A stretch of 64,000 nucleotides of DNA from Cryptomeria japonica (taxonomy: Eukaryota > Streptophyta > Pinopsida > Cupressales > Cupressaceae): contig NC_081406.1 in NCBI RefSeq assembly GCF_030272615.1, positions 185,357,770-185,421,769 on the forward strand, written 5' to 3'. Of the stretch, positions 1-10,136 are shown in pieces; the stretch's first letter is position 1, and the number at the start of each line of letters is the position of its first letter. The notes beneath the pieces are model-generated. The model did not search any database. It was not told the origin of the DNA and saw only the letters and a program-made list of their open reading frames with translations. A program made the translations under genes and the position numbers.

Positions 1-687
1 TTATTCTCATTCTTCTATTTGTTGTCCTTAGTGTTGTCTACTTGAGGACGATGTAAAACATTGAGATCTCTTTTGGTCTCTCTCATGTTGACTCAAAAGA
101 CACATGTGTTCCCTTCTTCTAGGTGACCTTCCTTGATTGGGGAATGAAGAACAATTATGCATACATACATATGATATACATGAATTATCATACAACATAC
201 TGACCCCGAGGAAAGCGAAGTCACCTTGTGCTTTGAGTTTTGTGTCTATTATCCTTGGGCTTATCTCACACTTGGGGGCTAAATCCTTGTGATAACGTGC
301 TCCTTTCTCATTTCTTATATGTATCACTACCTTAAAGCAATCTCCCCCGGTGAGGCCTGTGCGATCGCTTTAATGTAGGGGGGTATACATCCCATTCATA
401 TCGTTTCAAGATACTTGAAAATTTCTTGACAAATTTAGCTTTGCCTTGAAAATTTTTGATATCTTTCTTGCATGACTCATAGTGAGGAAACCTTACTACT
501 GATAGTCATGGTTCTCCCTCGTGATCTTCCCTTTTACTTTGTCAATCGAAGTCGTAAGATCCTTAGTCCACTGGGGGCTTGGTGTATCTTGCCTCCTTGA
601 CATGGTGAAAGTCTCTCAATGTTGTTTCCTTTTACTTTACCGGAAGTATGAGCATACGCTTATACTCCCGCTAAAGTGGGGGCTAAA
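1..687 (+). mobile_element. 3' internal end of an upstream Gypsy A copy
   Basis: From 145 to 687 this stretch is nearly the same as 2472-3014, and both stop at a purine-rich polypurine tract directly followed by an LTR. It is therefore the post-pol 3' region of a Ty3/Gypsy element, not unique DNA. Positions 1-144 have no counterpart after the gag at 2471, because that part is deleted in the second copy. There is no ORF that I believe. The rest of this element lies off the left edge. Confidence 0.7.
673..687 (+). promoter_or_regulatory. Polypurine tract, Gypsy A first copy
   Basis: The sequence aaagtgggggctaaa lies immediately before the TG of the LTR at 688. It would prime plus-strand synthesis in reverse transcription. 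The same tract lies before the second LTR at 3000-3014. Confidence 0.7.
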
Positions 688-1161
688 TGTAGTGTTCTAA
701 AATTGTGACACTTGCAATTTTGACTGCATTTGGGTCTTCACAATGGCGGCGCAACGTTTAACCTGAATGGAGACCCCGAAACCTGTTTACGACACCAAAA
801 ACCTGCTTTTTCTGCACCTTGGCCTGATCCCTCCTTGCACCTTGTTGTCCCGGGAGGTGGGACCATGGCGCCCAGCGCCCTGGTCCCTGGCCCTATTTTG
901 GGCCCGATCTCTTTTGGGCATTGGGTCTTTAAGTTTGCAAATTGGAAAATATTGTTTCTAGGTTGGCCTAAGGTTGGGAAAATTAGTCTATCAGCCCTAA
1001 TTGACAAGTATATAAACTACATTTCCTCTTCCAAAAAAAAAGAGGAAGACATATGTGTGCAAAAGGCAGAAGCGATATTCAAACATTCAAACATTCAAGC
1101 ATTCAAGCATTCCTTCAAACAATTGAGCATTCTAAGTCTCCATTCAAGGCTAGGTGTTGCA
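688..1161 (+). repeat. Gypsy A LTR, first copy, truncated at 3' side
   Basis: Starts with TG right after the polypurine tract and matches 3015-3487 at roughly 93 percent by eye over the first 340 bases; most differences are transitions. The match ends at 1161. The second LTR continues for another ~725 bases, so this copy has lost its R/U5 part and is joined directly to gag sequence. The TATA box and presumed transcription start are retained. Confidence 0.75.
1009..1016 (+). promoter_or_regulatory. TATA box of Gypsy A LTR
   Basis: Tatataaa stands 37 bases before the ATG at 1053. The same box is at 3335-3342 in the second LTR. A start site about 30 bases downstream would give an unusually short leader of about 10-15 bases before the gag ATG. 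Confidence 0.55.
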
Positions 1162-2474
1162 TTGATTTTCGACAATGGATGTCTCAAGAATACCCTGATA
1201 GTGAAGCTCTTTCATTGATTGAGGGTCTAAAATGTATGGTTCAAAGTGATAAGAATGGAATTGATATTTTGCGTGGCATTGCACACATTGTGGATTCGAA
1301 TGTGATGCCTATGAAGAGTTGTGCCAAAACTTTAGGTTATACACAACCTCCTACTCAAGTTAATCATTCTACCCCTTTGACAACTCCTATTGCTAGTATA
1401 CCTACTTTTACATCAAACATAATGACTACTTCAATACAAGACATTCCTCCTATGATCACTAGTCATGGGGGCAATCCCTCTTCTTCAATCAACCCTCTTC
1501 CTTCATTCAATCCAACTTCTTCATTCATTCCTTCAATAAGTGTTCCTATTATATCTCCGCAAATGAACATGACACAAGGGGGCAATTCATTTAACCATTC
1601 CATTCCTCCTTTTAGTGTTCCTCCTTTCCAATCATCTCCTATGACTATGAACTATCATAGTGTCCCACCACCTTACTCTCAATCAATACCTTCTTTCAAT
1701 AACATAATACCTCCATCACAATCTAACACGTCTAATATGAACTCTTCGACTGAAGCGACCATTAACAATCTTGCACAAACTGTCTCTTCTTTGCAGCAAC
1801 AAATTGCCTCTATGAATCAATCTAAGTTTAGTGTGCCCACATTTGATGTCACGAGCCCACTTTCTCTTGACATTGTTCGAGCTATCCCCCTTAAACATGT
1901 TGAAATTCTGCATTTGGAGCTTTATAATGGTAAGGGTGACCCTCTAACACATGTTAAGACCTTTCAAACAATATGTACCGATTTTTCTTATGACCAAAGG
2001 TTGCTTGCAAAACTGTTTACTAGAACATTAAGAGATAAAGCCCTACAATGGTATTGCTCATTGCCTTCTTATTCTATTACTTCTTTTGAACAACTTGCAA
2101 ATGCTTTTATTCAACAATTTCAAAACAATATAAGTCCTGAAGTTACTTTGATTGATTTAATGCATTGTAAACAAGGTGTTAAAGAAAAAGTGACTGATTT
2201 CATTGGTAGATATAAGCATTTGTATGCTCAAATTTCCTTTCCAGTACCTGACAATGATATTCAGAGAATCTTTATTTCTAATTTACAAAATGATATTAGA
2301 GAAAAACTTCTGTTTTCTGAGTTTACTTCTTCACAACAGTTGTGCGCAACTCTTCACAATTATCAACTGACTGTGAGTCAAATGGAACAAGCAAATCCTA
2401 TGGCTCTGAATGATAAGGGTGATAGTAGTCAACAACCATTTGGGAAGTTTAAACCAAATAAAGAACAAATATGA
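1053..2474 (+). CDS. gag: Ty3/Gypsy Gag (capsid), open 473-codon ORF fused to LTR
   Basis: Retroelement capsid protein that would pack element RNA in the cytoplasm. Residues about 280-450 match the retrotransposon gag domain: an L-x-L-Y-N-G-K-G-D-P start, then A-L-Q-W-Y and L-x-x-A-F-I-x-Q-F motifs. The middle (about residues 90-260) is Ser/Pro/Asn/Gln-rich and disordered, with repeated P-S-F/P-P-F segments. No zinc knuckle, protease or RT follows. The first ~36 residues are translated LTR sequence; the native gag start is probably the in-frame ATG at 1179. The stop (2472-2474) lies in the join with the copied 3' internal region. It has no internal stop, unlike every other classical gag or pol in the window. 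Whether it is expressed cannot be seen. Confidence 0.75.
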   Translation: MCAKGRSDIQTFKHSSIQAFLQTIEHSKSPFKARCCIDFRQWMSQEYPDSEALSLIEGLKCMVQSDKNGIDILRGIAHIVDSNVMPMKSCAKTLGYTQPPTQVNHSTPLTTPIASIPTFTSNIMTTSIQDIPPMITSHGGNPSSSINPLPSFNPTSSFIPSISVPIISPQMNMTQGGNSFNHSIPPFSVPPFQSSPMTMNYHSVPPPYSQSIPSFNNIIPPSQSNTSNMNSSTEATINNLAQTVSSLQQQIASMNQSKFSVPTFDVTSPLSLDIVRAIPLKHVEILHLELYNGKGDPLTHVKTFQTICTDFSYDQRLLAKLFTRTLRDKALQWYCSLPSYSITSFEQLANAFIQQFQNNISPEVTLIDLMHCKQGVKEKVTDFIGRYKHLYAQISFPVPDNDIQRIFISNLQNDIREKLLFSEFTSSQQLCATLHNYQLTVSQMEQANPMALNDKGDSSQQPFGKFKPNKEQI

Positions 2475-3014
2475 AGAACAATTATGCATACATACATATG
2501 ATATACATGAATTATCATACAACATATTGACCCCGAGGAAAGCGAAGTCACCTTGTGCTTTGAGTTTTGTGTCTATTATCCTTGGGCTTATCTCACACTT
2601 GGGGGCTAAATCCTTCTAATAACATGCTCCTTTCTCATTTCTTATATGTATCACTACCTTAAAGCAATCTCCCCCAGTGAGGCGTGTGCGATCGCTTTAA
2701 CGTAGGGGGGCATACATCCCGTTCATTTCTTTTCAAGATACTTGAAAATTTTTTGACAAATTTAGCTTTGCCTTGAAAATTTTTGATATCTTTCTTGCAT
2801 GATTCATAGTGAGGGAACCTTACTACTGACAGTCATGGTTCTCCCTTGTGATCTTCCCTTTTACTTTGTCAATCGAATTCGTAAGATCCTTAGTCCACTG
2901 GGGGCTTGGTGTATCTTGCCTCCTTGACGTGGTGAAAGTCTCTCAATGTTGTTTCCTTGTACTTTATCGAAAGTATGAGCATACGCTTATACTCCTGCTA
3001 AAGTGGGGGCTAAA
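2472..3014 (+). mobile_element. 3' internal region of Gypsy A, second copy, with polypurine tract
   Basis: Near-identical to 145-687. It follows gag directly, so protease, RT, RNase H and integrase have been deleted. It ends in the polypurine tract aaagtgggggctaaa (3000-3014) next to the LTR. There is no coding signal. Confidence 0.75.
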
Positions 3015-4212
3015 TGTAGCGTCCTAAAATTGCGACACTTGCAATTTAGACTGCATTTGGGTCTTCACGATGGCGGTGCAACGTTGAACCTGAATGGAGA
3101 CCCCGAAACCTATTTACGACACCAAAAACTGCTTTTTCTACACCTTGGCCTAATCCCTCCTTGCACCCTGTTGTCTCGAGAGGTGGGACCATGGCGCCCA
3201 GCACCGTGGTCCCTAGCCCTATTTTGGGCCCGATCTCTTTTGGGCATCGGGTCTTTAAGTTTACAAATTGGAAAATATTGTTTCTAGGCCGGCCTAAGGT
3301 CGGGAAAATTAGTCTATAAGCCCTAATTCACAAGTATATAAACTACATTTCCTCTTCCAAAAAAAAAGAGGAAGACATATGTGTGCAAAAGGCGGAAGCG
3401 ATATTCAAACATTCAAACATTCAAGCATTCAAGCATTCCTTCAAACAATCGAGCATTCTAAGTCTCCATTCAAGGCTAGGTGTTGCATTCAAGACAAGGA
3501 TTCAACCATTGAAGAGGAGATCACATACAACATACAACATACTACATACATTACACCTTCGCATGTAAGTATACAAACATTCTTACAACAAGGTATCAGT
3601 ATTTGTTTACATTACAAACATTTACATTTACAACATTCTCATTTCTTGGTTAATTCCAAAACCAGGGTTTGACCTAAAGGCAAACCCCTAATCCCTAACC
3701 CCCCAATCGTCCTCTCTTTTCTATGTGTAGGTTGTAGGTACGCGGCTGTAATTGAAGATCTGGAATCCTTGTGTACAGACGAACAGATCCCCCTTCATTT
3801 CGCAGATTTTTCGGAGGACCGTGTGCATGCCGGGCGCCATCGTCCCGTCAACTTTTGCTCAAATTTGCAGAACAGCACCGTCTCGACATTTTACTGCTAA
3901 TTCCAGGTCCGTAGCTTCATCCCGTATCCCTATCTTTGTTTATAAGTGAATCTTTCCTACTTTACATGCATTCCTAGTTCAATCATTCTATCTACATTCT
4001 TTACAAAAGAAGGTATCCTTGATGTCTTAACATTTGAAACTCATTTAGAATCCAATCCTGCATTGTGTGGGATTGGATCTTGTGGGTTTCAACCCCTCTT
4101 TTGAATGTAAAGTCCCTCCTAAGTGAAAACCATCAACCCTAGTGACTCTCCCTTCTCTCTCCTTGGAGTTGGGGAGGGGAGAACAAATAGGGTTCGATTT
4201 TTCCACTTTACA
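3015..4212 (+). repeat. Gypsy A LTR, second (3') copy, full length
   Basis: Runs from TG (tgtagcgtcctaaaattgc) after the polypurine tract to a probable CA at 4211-4212, about 1.2 kb. It contains the TATA box at 3335-3342 and short ttcaaacattcaagc-type repeats around 3405-3440. The 3' boundary is set by the usual TG...CA rule and by the start of the element B remnant at 4216. I found no target-site duplication, so the outer edges were probably reshaped by recombination. Confidence 0.65.
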
Positions 4213-4215
4213 GTG

Positions 4216-4238
4216 TCATTGAGTGTTCATATGCCAAC
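4216..4238 (-). repeat. Remnant of element B 3' LTR (first 23 bases)
   Basis: The 23 bases are identical to the outer tip of B's 5' LTR at 10113-10135. On the minus strand they follow a gggggaga-type polypurine tract, the position expected for a 3' LTR start. Beyond 4216 the match stops and Gypsy A LTR sequence begins. Confidence 0.6.
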
Positions 4239-4442
4239 TATCTCCCCCATTGGCATTGATGGCAACACTCATGAGAAATTTCAAAAGTGTTATTCAAAAA
4301 ATGTGGAGTCCAAAAAATGTTACCAAAAATGTGTGCTCCCCCTGAGCATGTGATCCCTGTGATATTTTAATTTTCTCATACCTCTACTCCCCCTTTGGCA
4401 TCAATGACAAAGGTTGTCCAGATGTCAGTAGAGTTTGTAGTT

Positions 4443-7400
4443 TCAACCTTGTAACTGGGAAGTTACAATTTGAAATAGATATGCCAAAATTAAGTTTCTG
4501 CTCTCCATAAACTTTTTACTATCTTTGATAGCTGTCTTTGTCCTCTGGACTATACCGGTGAGTTTCTGCAAGTGTTCGACTAGTGTCCTCTATCCCTATA
4601 CAAGTGCCTCAGATATCTCCTTCCGCATGAATACTAGATAGTCCAATCTTGGAATCAGTCTTAGCCTTAACCTTTTTGCCTTATCCACTATTCTCTCCTT
4701 TTCTCTTCCCAACTTTAGTATCTCATCCTCATAATTTGTTATCTATTTTTCAAAAACTGATATTGTATCAAGTGAGTTCACAAAACTATCTGCAAGTCTA
4801 TTTATTTGATCTCGTGCCTTGCTCATCTATTTAGATATATCAGTTGTTAGTAGATTTGTCTTACATATTTCACTATACAAGGTCTTGAACTCTTTTAGTA
4901 AATTACATAATTCTGGTAGAAGTGTGTCAAATTCTTTGGTACACTTCTTTATTTGCTCATCAAAAAATCTTTGCTCTTCAATTTCTACTTTGTCCTTCAA
5001 TATCTCTTCCTTTATTTTCTCAATATTCTCTATGATATATTTACACAAGGTATCAAGTTGTCCTAAAGAATCTTTATTGTCTATATTACAGTTAGGAGCA
5101 ATTACCTTCAAAATTGGTATGGTGTCATCTATTGCCTTATAAGCTTGTGAGTTGCAATCTGTTATCTTTTTAATTGAATCTAAGAGCACCTCAGTCACAT
5201 TAGTTGATTTGTAGCCTGATGATGAGGAGCCTACATTCTGAATACCGCTAGTGGAAGTAACCAAGCTTGTATTGACCTCTAGTAGGCTTGTTTATGTTTG
5301 CATTTCCTTAAGCAATGGTTTATCTACTTCTCCAGTTGTTGGTTTCCTTGTTTCCACATGACTCTGTTCCTATTTCTATTCTAGAGCCTGTTGCTCAGTT
5401 TGTGTCTCTGATGGTGTTCTAGTTTGTTGCTCTGTTTGTTGCTCATTTTGTTGCTCATTTTGTTGCTCTGTCTATTGCTCTGTCTCAGTCTGGGTTCCTA
5501 CCTATTCCCCTATGTTATCATCTGTTGGTTTCTTTTGAGTGTTATCAGTCTGCTCAACTATCGATGGCTCACTAGCCATTTTAGTCTTACCAGTTGTATC
5601 TTTGTCTACCACAATGTTGATCTTTTATGTATCAACATTTACTATGTAGAAGACTTCAGGATTAGGATTGACATCCTCTACTTCCATACTTTCAACTATC
5701 GGTTGGTCTTCTGTAGTAGTTGTTGTTGTTATTATTACTAGTGGAGTAATCAAAGGAGGTGGGGGTAAGTTGTCTTTAACTTTAATACTAGGTGGTCCAC
5801 CAACTTTACCTTTACCCTTATCTCTTTCTTTCTGATATACCTTTATAGGTTTGTGGCTCATGTATTCTTCTTGTTTTTATTTTTCAACTAGGAAAATGTC
5901 CCATGCATTTTATGTCTCCTCAGTCACCTCATTAACTCTTCCAACCATTAAAGCAATGTACCGGTGTGCAGTAGAAAATACTGATCGGTTGGCTTCAACA
6001 ATTAAGTCATCAATTTCTTTGGGTGTGTTCACTGGGTACACAACAAGTATCTTTTCTATCTTGATTTTCTTATCAAGTTTGACTACTGCTTGTCTTCTTG
6101 CTTCCAATCTTTGAAATAGTTCATTTGGTACTTCATCTGCTACTTCCATCAAAAATTTCTTATACATGTCCATATGTAATATAATGCTGTTTTGTACTTG
6201 TTCTTTTTCATCAGCTATCAGAGTGTCATATAGTTTCTCTATATTCTTCATTTTCCCTTCCTCTATAATTTTATTCAATAGTATATCAAGAGAGGCCATG
6301 TCCTTATATGTCCTCTTCTTCTTCTTGGGTGTCAGTTTCTTCTTTGGTGTAGCCTATCTTACCGGAGATCTCACTACTTGTTGTTTTTGTCTTGTCCTTC
6401 TAGAGGAGGGTGTGGTTGCTAGTGAGGGATCTCTTTTCCTTACAACTCTCTTTAAAGTTGTAGGTATGTCATTCTCTGAATATTTGCCTACCGATGATAG
6501 GTGAGTTTTAGGTTCAAGTGTTTCTAACTCAGCCTTAGTGATGTTGGTTTTCTTAAGTGCATCTTCCTTTATTGCCTTAGCTTTTCTACAGCCTCTTCTC
6601 ACAACAGCTTCAACCTTTTTGATATTTTTCTTAGATTGAATTTGGCTCTCTATGGTCTCAGCATTACCGAAGACTTTCTCTTCTGTTTTTCTGGGTGCTT
6701 CTAGAAGTGCTTTATCATATGTTTCAATGATTAGATCATCTGTCTCATAACCCATTTCTGTTACCCAAACTGTCCTAGGGATGACTGCTTCCATCCAAAT
6801 CTCATCCTTCTTAATCACAAAATAGATTTCTTTCTTGTATTTGTCAACAATATTTTGTGATAGTCTGATTCTCTTCTTCATTTTGTCCTTAAATGCTTGA
6901 AAATAGTCATTTATATTTTGTTCCTTATCTTCTCCCATATTATTAAATAGTTCTGTCAGTTGTTTACCTACTGGTATATCAAATCCAAGTTCTTTGTAGC
7001 CTATACCAGGAACTTGTTTGGTTATATGTAGCATTAGGAATACTAACAGATTTCCAAACCTAAAAGTTCCTTTCTTATCTTTCTTAATCTTTCCAAGGTT
7101 GTCAATTAATTCATCCTTCAACCACTCACATACATCAATCTTTACATTATCAGTAACCATGTCATAAGCACTCTTAATGCATAAACTTGAAACTGAATTG
7201 AGTCGGTTTGCATGAGTTTCCTTATACCCTAATATCATGCTGACAAACCTTACACTGGTGTTAGTTACATCATATTCTTAAGGACCTTTTATCAGATGTA
7301 GCACTAGTTAAACTAGTAACTAGGTCATTTGAGACCTTCTTAGTCTTGTCAGGCCTTTTACCTATGGTCGGTAACCCTATGACAACTTTTATAGCTTCCT

Positions 7401-7799
7401 TGGTGATTTTGTGAATTGCATCTAACTAGAAAATTCTCCATGAACCCTTCTTAAGACTATCCTAATCACATCCTTGGGAAATTCAGGAATGTTAAGGATC
7501 TCTATAAATCCTAGGGTTTCAACAATTTTATGTTCATCTTTTACATTACCAGAAGCATCACATATGACATATTTAAACATGGTTTTAATCTCTTCATCAC
7601 CTAATTCCTCTATGTTGCAATGGATGTAGATTCTGGGGTCTTTAGCATAAATAGCTCCTTTAGGAATTTGGGAAAAAGCACCTACAGTATCATCCTTCTT
7701 TGCTGCTTTGGGAACTAGTTAAAAAATGGGCCTAGGGCATTTTATAACCTCGACTATAGTAGGGTTTTCTATAAATTCAAGTGTAGAGGTGGATGCCAT
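4443..7799 (-). pseudogene. Long ORF of unknown function in element B, replaces pol
   Basis: About 1,100 codons starting at the ATG at 7799 (M-A-S-T-S-T-L-E-F). Nearly all of it stays in one minus-strand frame, broken by in-frame stops; only about 7270-7445 is read in another frame, so two compensating indels flank it. The longest open piece is 7238-6354 (294 codons). Visible parts: an N-terminal globular region with I-L-N-I-P-E-F-P-K-D-V; a middle region with F-R-F-G-N-L-L-V-F-L-M-L-H; a Lys/Arg-rich segment about 6600-6350; Pro-rich and Ser/Thr-rich stretches; and a Glu/Lys-rich coiled-coil-like C-terminus (5264-4443). I recognise no enzyme motif and no integrase or RT signature. From memory, similar ORFs recur in conifer repeats, but I cannot name a family. 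It could be a captured host gene or a structural accessory protein. Confidence 0.6.
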
Positions 7800-8106
7800 A
7801 ATGATAAATACCTTTTTTTGCCTTACAGTGGATGAGTGCTTGAAATCCTTTGCTTCTTCACTTGAAATGCCTTTGCTCTGGAGATTTCACGCTCTTCAGG
7901 TGTTTGAATTCGTATTGAAGTGAAATGGAGCTAAAACCTCATATTTATAATGTTTATTTCACCATCTACCATATTTAATGTATGTTGGTTAAGTAGTCAC
8001 TTAACATTGTCTGCTGGTATAGAAGTAATTTTTAACTTCTCATCTTTAACCGAGGGAATAATAGCACATGTGTCATTAGATTGCTAAACCCTCTGAGAAA
8101 CTTCCT

Positions 8107-9264
8107 CTAATTTGATGAAGAGCTTCCTATCAGTGGAGTACTTCTCTGTCCTTCCAGTGAAGCATCACTTTGTCCTACCAGTGGGGTGTTGATTGGTTCT
8201 ACTGATGGAGGAGTATTCCCAACATCTAGATCTGCTTTTTTAATCCATTGTTTTGATAATTCTTGCTTGACTTCTTCAATTTTTTCTTTCCCTTTCAAGC
8301 TAGCACTTTTGTTATCTGCCAGTGATCCTTTGCTTCAATAGAATTTTGCAATATGCCCAATCTTGTTACATGCATAACAAGTTACATTATTCTTTTGAAT
8401 AGTTTTGCCATAACCTATGTCAATTTGTGTTTTGCATTGATTAGATAAATGTCCAAATCTTCCACAAACATAACATCTCACATTCATTCTACAATTTTTA
8501 GAGTTGTGACCAACTTTGTTGCATTTTGAACATTGACTGGTGGGTGTGTTGATATTTTGATAATTTCTAGATCTACATTCATTTTCTCTATGATCATACT
8601 TATTACAATTACAACATTTTCCATTGAATTTATAAGCATTAGGTTGTCTTACCGGTTTTTTGTGATCCTGAGTATTTGCAATACCAGAGCTTTCACCAAC
8701 TTCAAAGCCAATTCCAGAAGTGTCACCTTTTGGTTTTTGATTTTTTAGCAAGGTGCCAAGTTCCTCTGGGCTTTTCTTGAATTTTTCTTTATGTTGATTT
8801 GCAGTTTCTAGTTCTCTTTCTAAGATTTCTTTGTATCTCATTAGTTCATTTAAGTCATTCTATGTATGCATCAGATCTGTCTTCAACATGTCATTTTCAT
8901 AGCTAAGTCTTGTGTTCTCATTTGCTGCATCACTTAGTCTTTTGGTCAATTCTTCTTCATTCTTTTTCCTATCTTCAGTTTCTTTACAGAATCTCATGGT
9001 CACATCTTGCATCTCATTCTTCATTGTTATGTTTTCTAGTTTTAGTTTGCTTATTTCATCATTAAGTGATTCCTTTTCATCATTCTCTTTTTGCAACTTT
9101 TCACATAATTCTCTTCTCTTGTTTCTTGCAATGGTAAAATTTTCTTGAAGTGCCTGAATGATATCCTAGGCTTCCTTTAGATCATTTTCAAGTTTGATGT
9201 TTTTCAATTTTCCTAAACCATAGTCTGAGAGAGCTGCTTCAAGTTGTTTCATTAGATTTTCCAT
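8107..9264 (-). pseudogene. gag: Element B gag with four CCHC zinc knuckles
   Basis: One minus-strand frame from the ATG at 9264 to 8107 (386 codons), interrupted by three in-frame stops (near 9170, 8858 and 8335). The N-terminal two thirds is a long Glu/Lys-rich coiled coil. Four CX2CX4HX4C knuckles follow: CCNCNKYDHRENEC, CSKCNKVGHNSKNC, CYVCGRFGHLSNQC, and a fourth whose last Cys is Tyr. The knuckles would bind RNA and select the genome for packaging. I do not see the UBN2-type capsid domain usual in Copia Gag, so this is only the coiled-coil/knuckle part or an unusual Gag. The stop at 8858 is TAG where CAG is likely, consistent with deamination. Confidence 0.65.
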
Positions 9265-9321
9265 CTCTGTCGGTATCAAGATCTTCCTCAAGCTGTTAGG
9301 CTTTTGAAAATAGAGGACTAG

Positions 9322-9333
9322 GCTCTGATACCA
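9322..9333 (-). promoter_or_regulatory. Primer binding site of element B (initiator tRNA-Met)
   Basis: On the minus strand TGGTATCAGAGC, the complement of the 3' end of plant initiator methionine tRNA, begins two bases after the 5' LTR end (CA at 9336). This is the standard Copia primer site and fixes the element's orientation. Confidence 0.85.
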
Positions 9334-9335
9334 AT

Positions 9336-10136
9336 TGTTAGGATTCCCACAGATACTGAGAGGGGGGGGTGAATCAATATCTAACCAGTGATAGGAATTT
9401 CTCAACTTAAAACATGTAGAACATATTATAATAGTGTACCGGTATGCAAGAAATAATGAAATAAATAGTATTAAAAACATCCACATGAAAAGCACACCAT
9501 GACACAAGGTTTTAATGAGGAAATCCAGTTTGGGAAAAAACTTGGTGTGATTTGTGACCCACAATATTCACTCACTAGCAAATAAGAGAATATTACTTAC
9601 AATAGGGGCCTGCACATGCAAGAAGGCCAACTGCCTAGAGCTCACTTCTCAATGGGAAGTCTCACTGACTTACAATGTGGATTATGCAAATCCAATAACT
9701 TGTACTACTTTACAATAGCATCTTCAATGCCAGATTCAGTATCAGTTTCTGCTCTGTTCTTTACATATACCCCTTATCCTATATTTCGCATAATAGGTCT
9801 GCCTCCTAATTTTTCTACTTCCATACTAAATGTCTACAATGATCTCTTTTATATATAAGAGTCATTTTACAACATGCCAAGTCGGCTTACAAAGTTTTTT
9901 ACAATAATAAACAAAATGTAATATAAAAAAAATCATGTCGGCCTCTGTGCCGGTATACTTCTTTTCTCTGTGCCAGTGCCGGTGTCCTGAGTGCTGGTGT
10001 AGAGTGTGATTTGTTGATGCCGATGCACTAACTTGCTGGTGTAATGCCTTGCCAGTGCCATAGGATTGTAAGGTTGCCATCAATGATAAAACCTTCAATC
10101 ACCTTCAATGTCTCATTGAGTGTTCATATGCCAACA
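9336..10136 (-). repeat. 5' LTR of element B
   Basis: 801 bases on the minus strand, from TGTTGGCATATG (10136) to CCTAACA (9336). A TATA-like box tatatataa lies at about 9849-9857. A G-A-T-T-C-A-C-C-C-C block followed by CTCTCAGTATC is near the end (9352-9376); this block marks LTR ends of several Copia families here. The LTR holds many short CACCGGCA/CACTGGCA/CACCAGCA units (about 9950-10050). Confidence 0.8.

Larger units (their letters stand above)
4216..10136 (-). mobile_element. Non-autonomous Copia-type LTR element B (minus strand)
   Basis: Read on the minus strand: 5' LTR (10136 to 9336), primer binding site, gag with four zinc knuckles (9264-8107), a long unknown ORF (7799-4443), a polypurine-like tract (about 4240-4255, complement of tatctcccccattgg), then only the first 23 bases of the 3' LTR (4238-4216). 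No protease, integrase, RT or RNase H is recognisable, so any movement would have depended on enzymes from other elements. It sits against the integrase fragment of element C, which suggests insertion into C followed by a deletion that removed most of B's 3' LTR and C's 5' half. Confidence 0.7.

Noticed and set aside
730-1218. 162-codon plus-strand ORF over the first LTR
   Set aside because: It lies in LTR sequence, overlaps the gag start in another frame, and is not kept in the second LTR copy.
4216-10135. 23-base identical words at both ends considered as a target-site duplication
   Set aside because: Too long for an LTR element target duplication; both words equal an LTR tip in the right orientation, one after a polypurine tract, so they are the two LTR starts.
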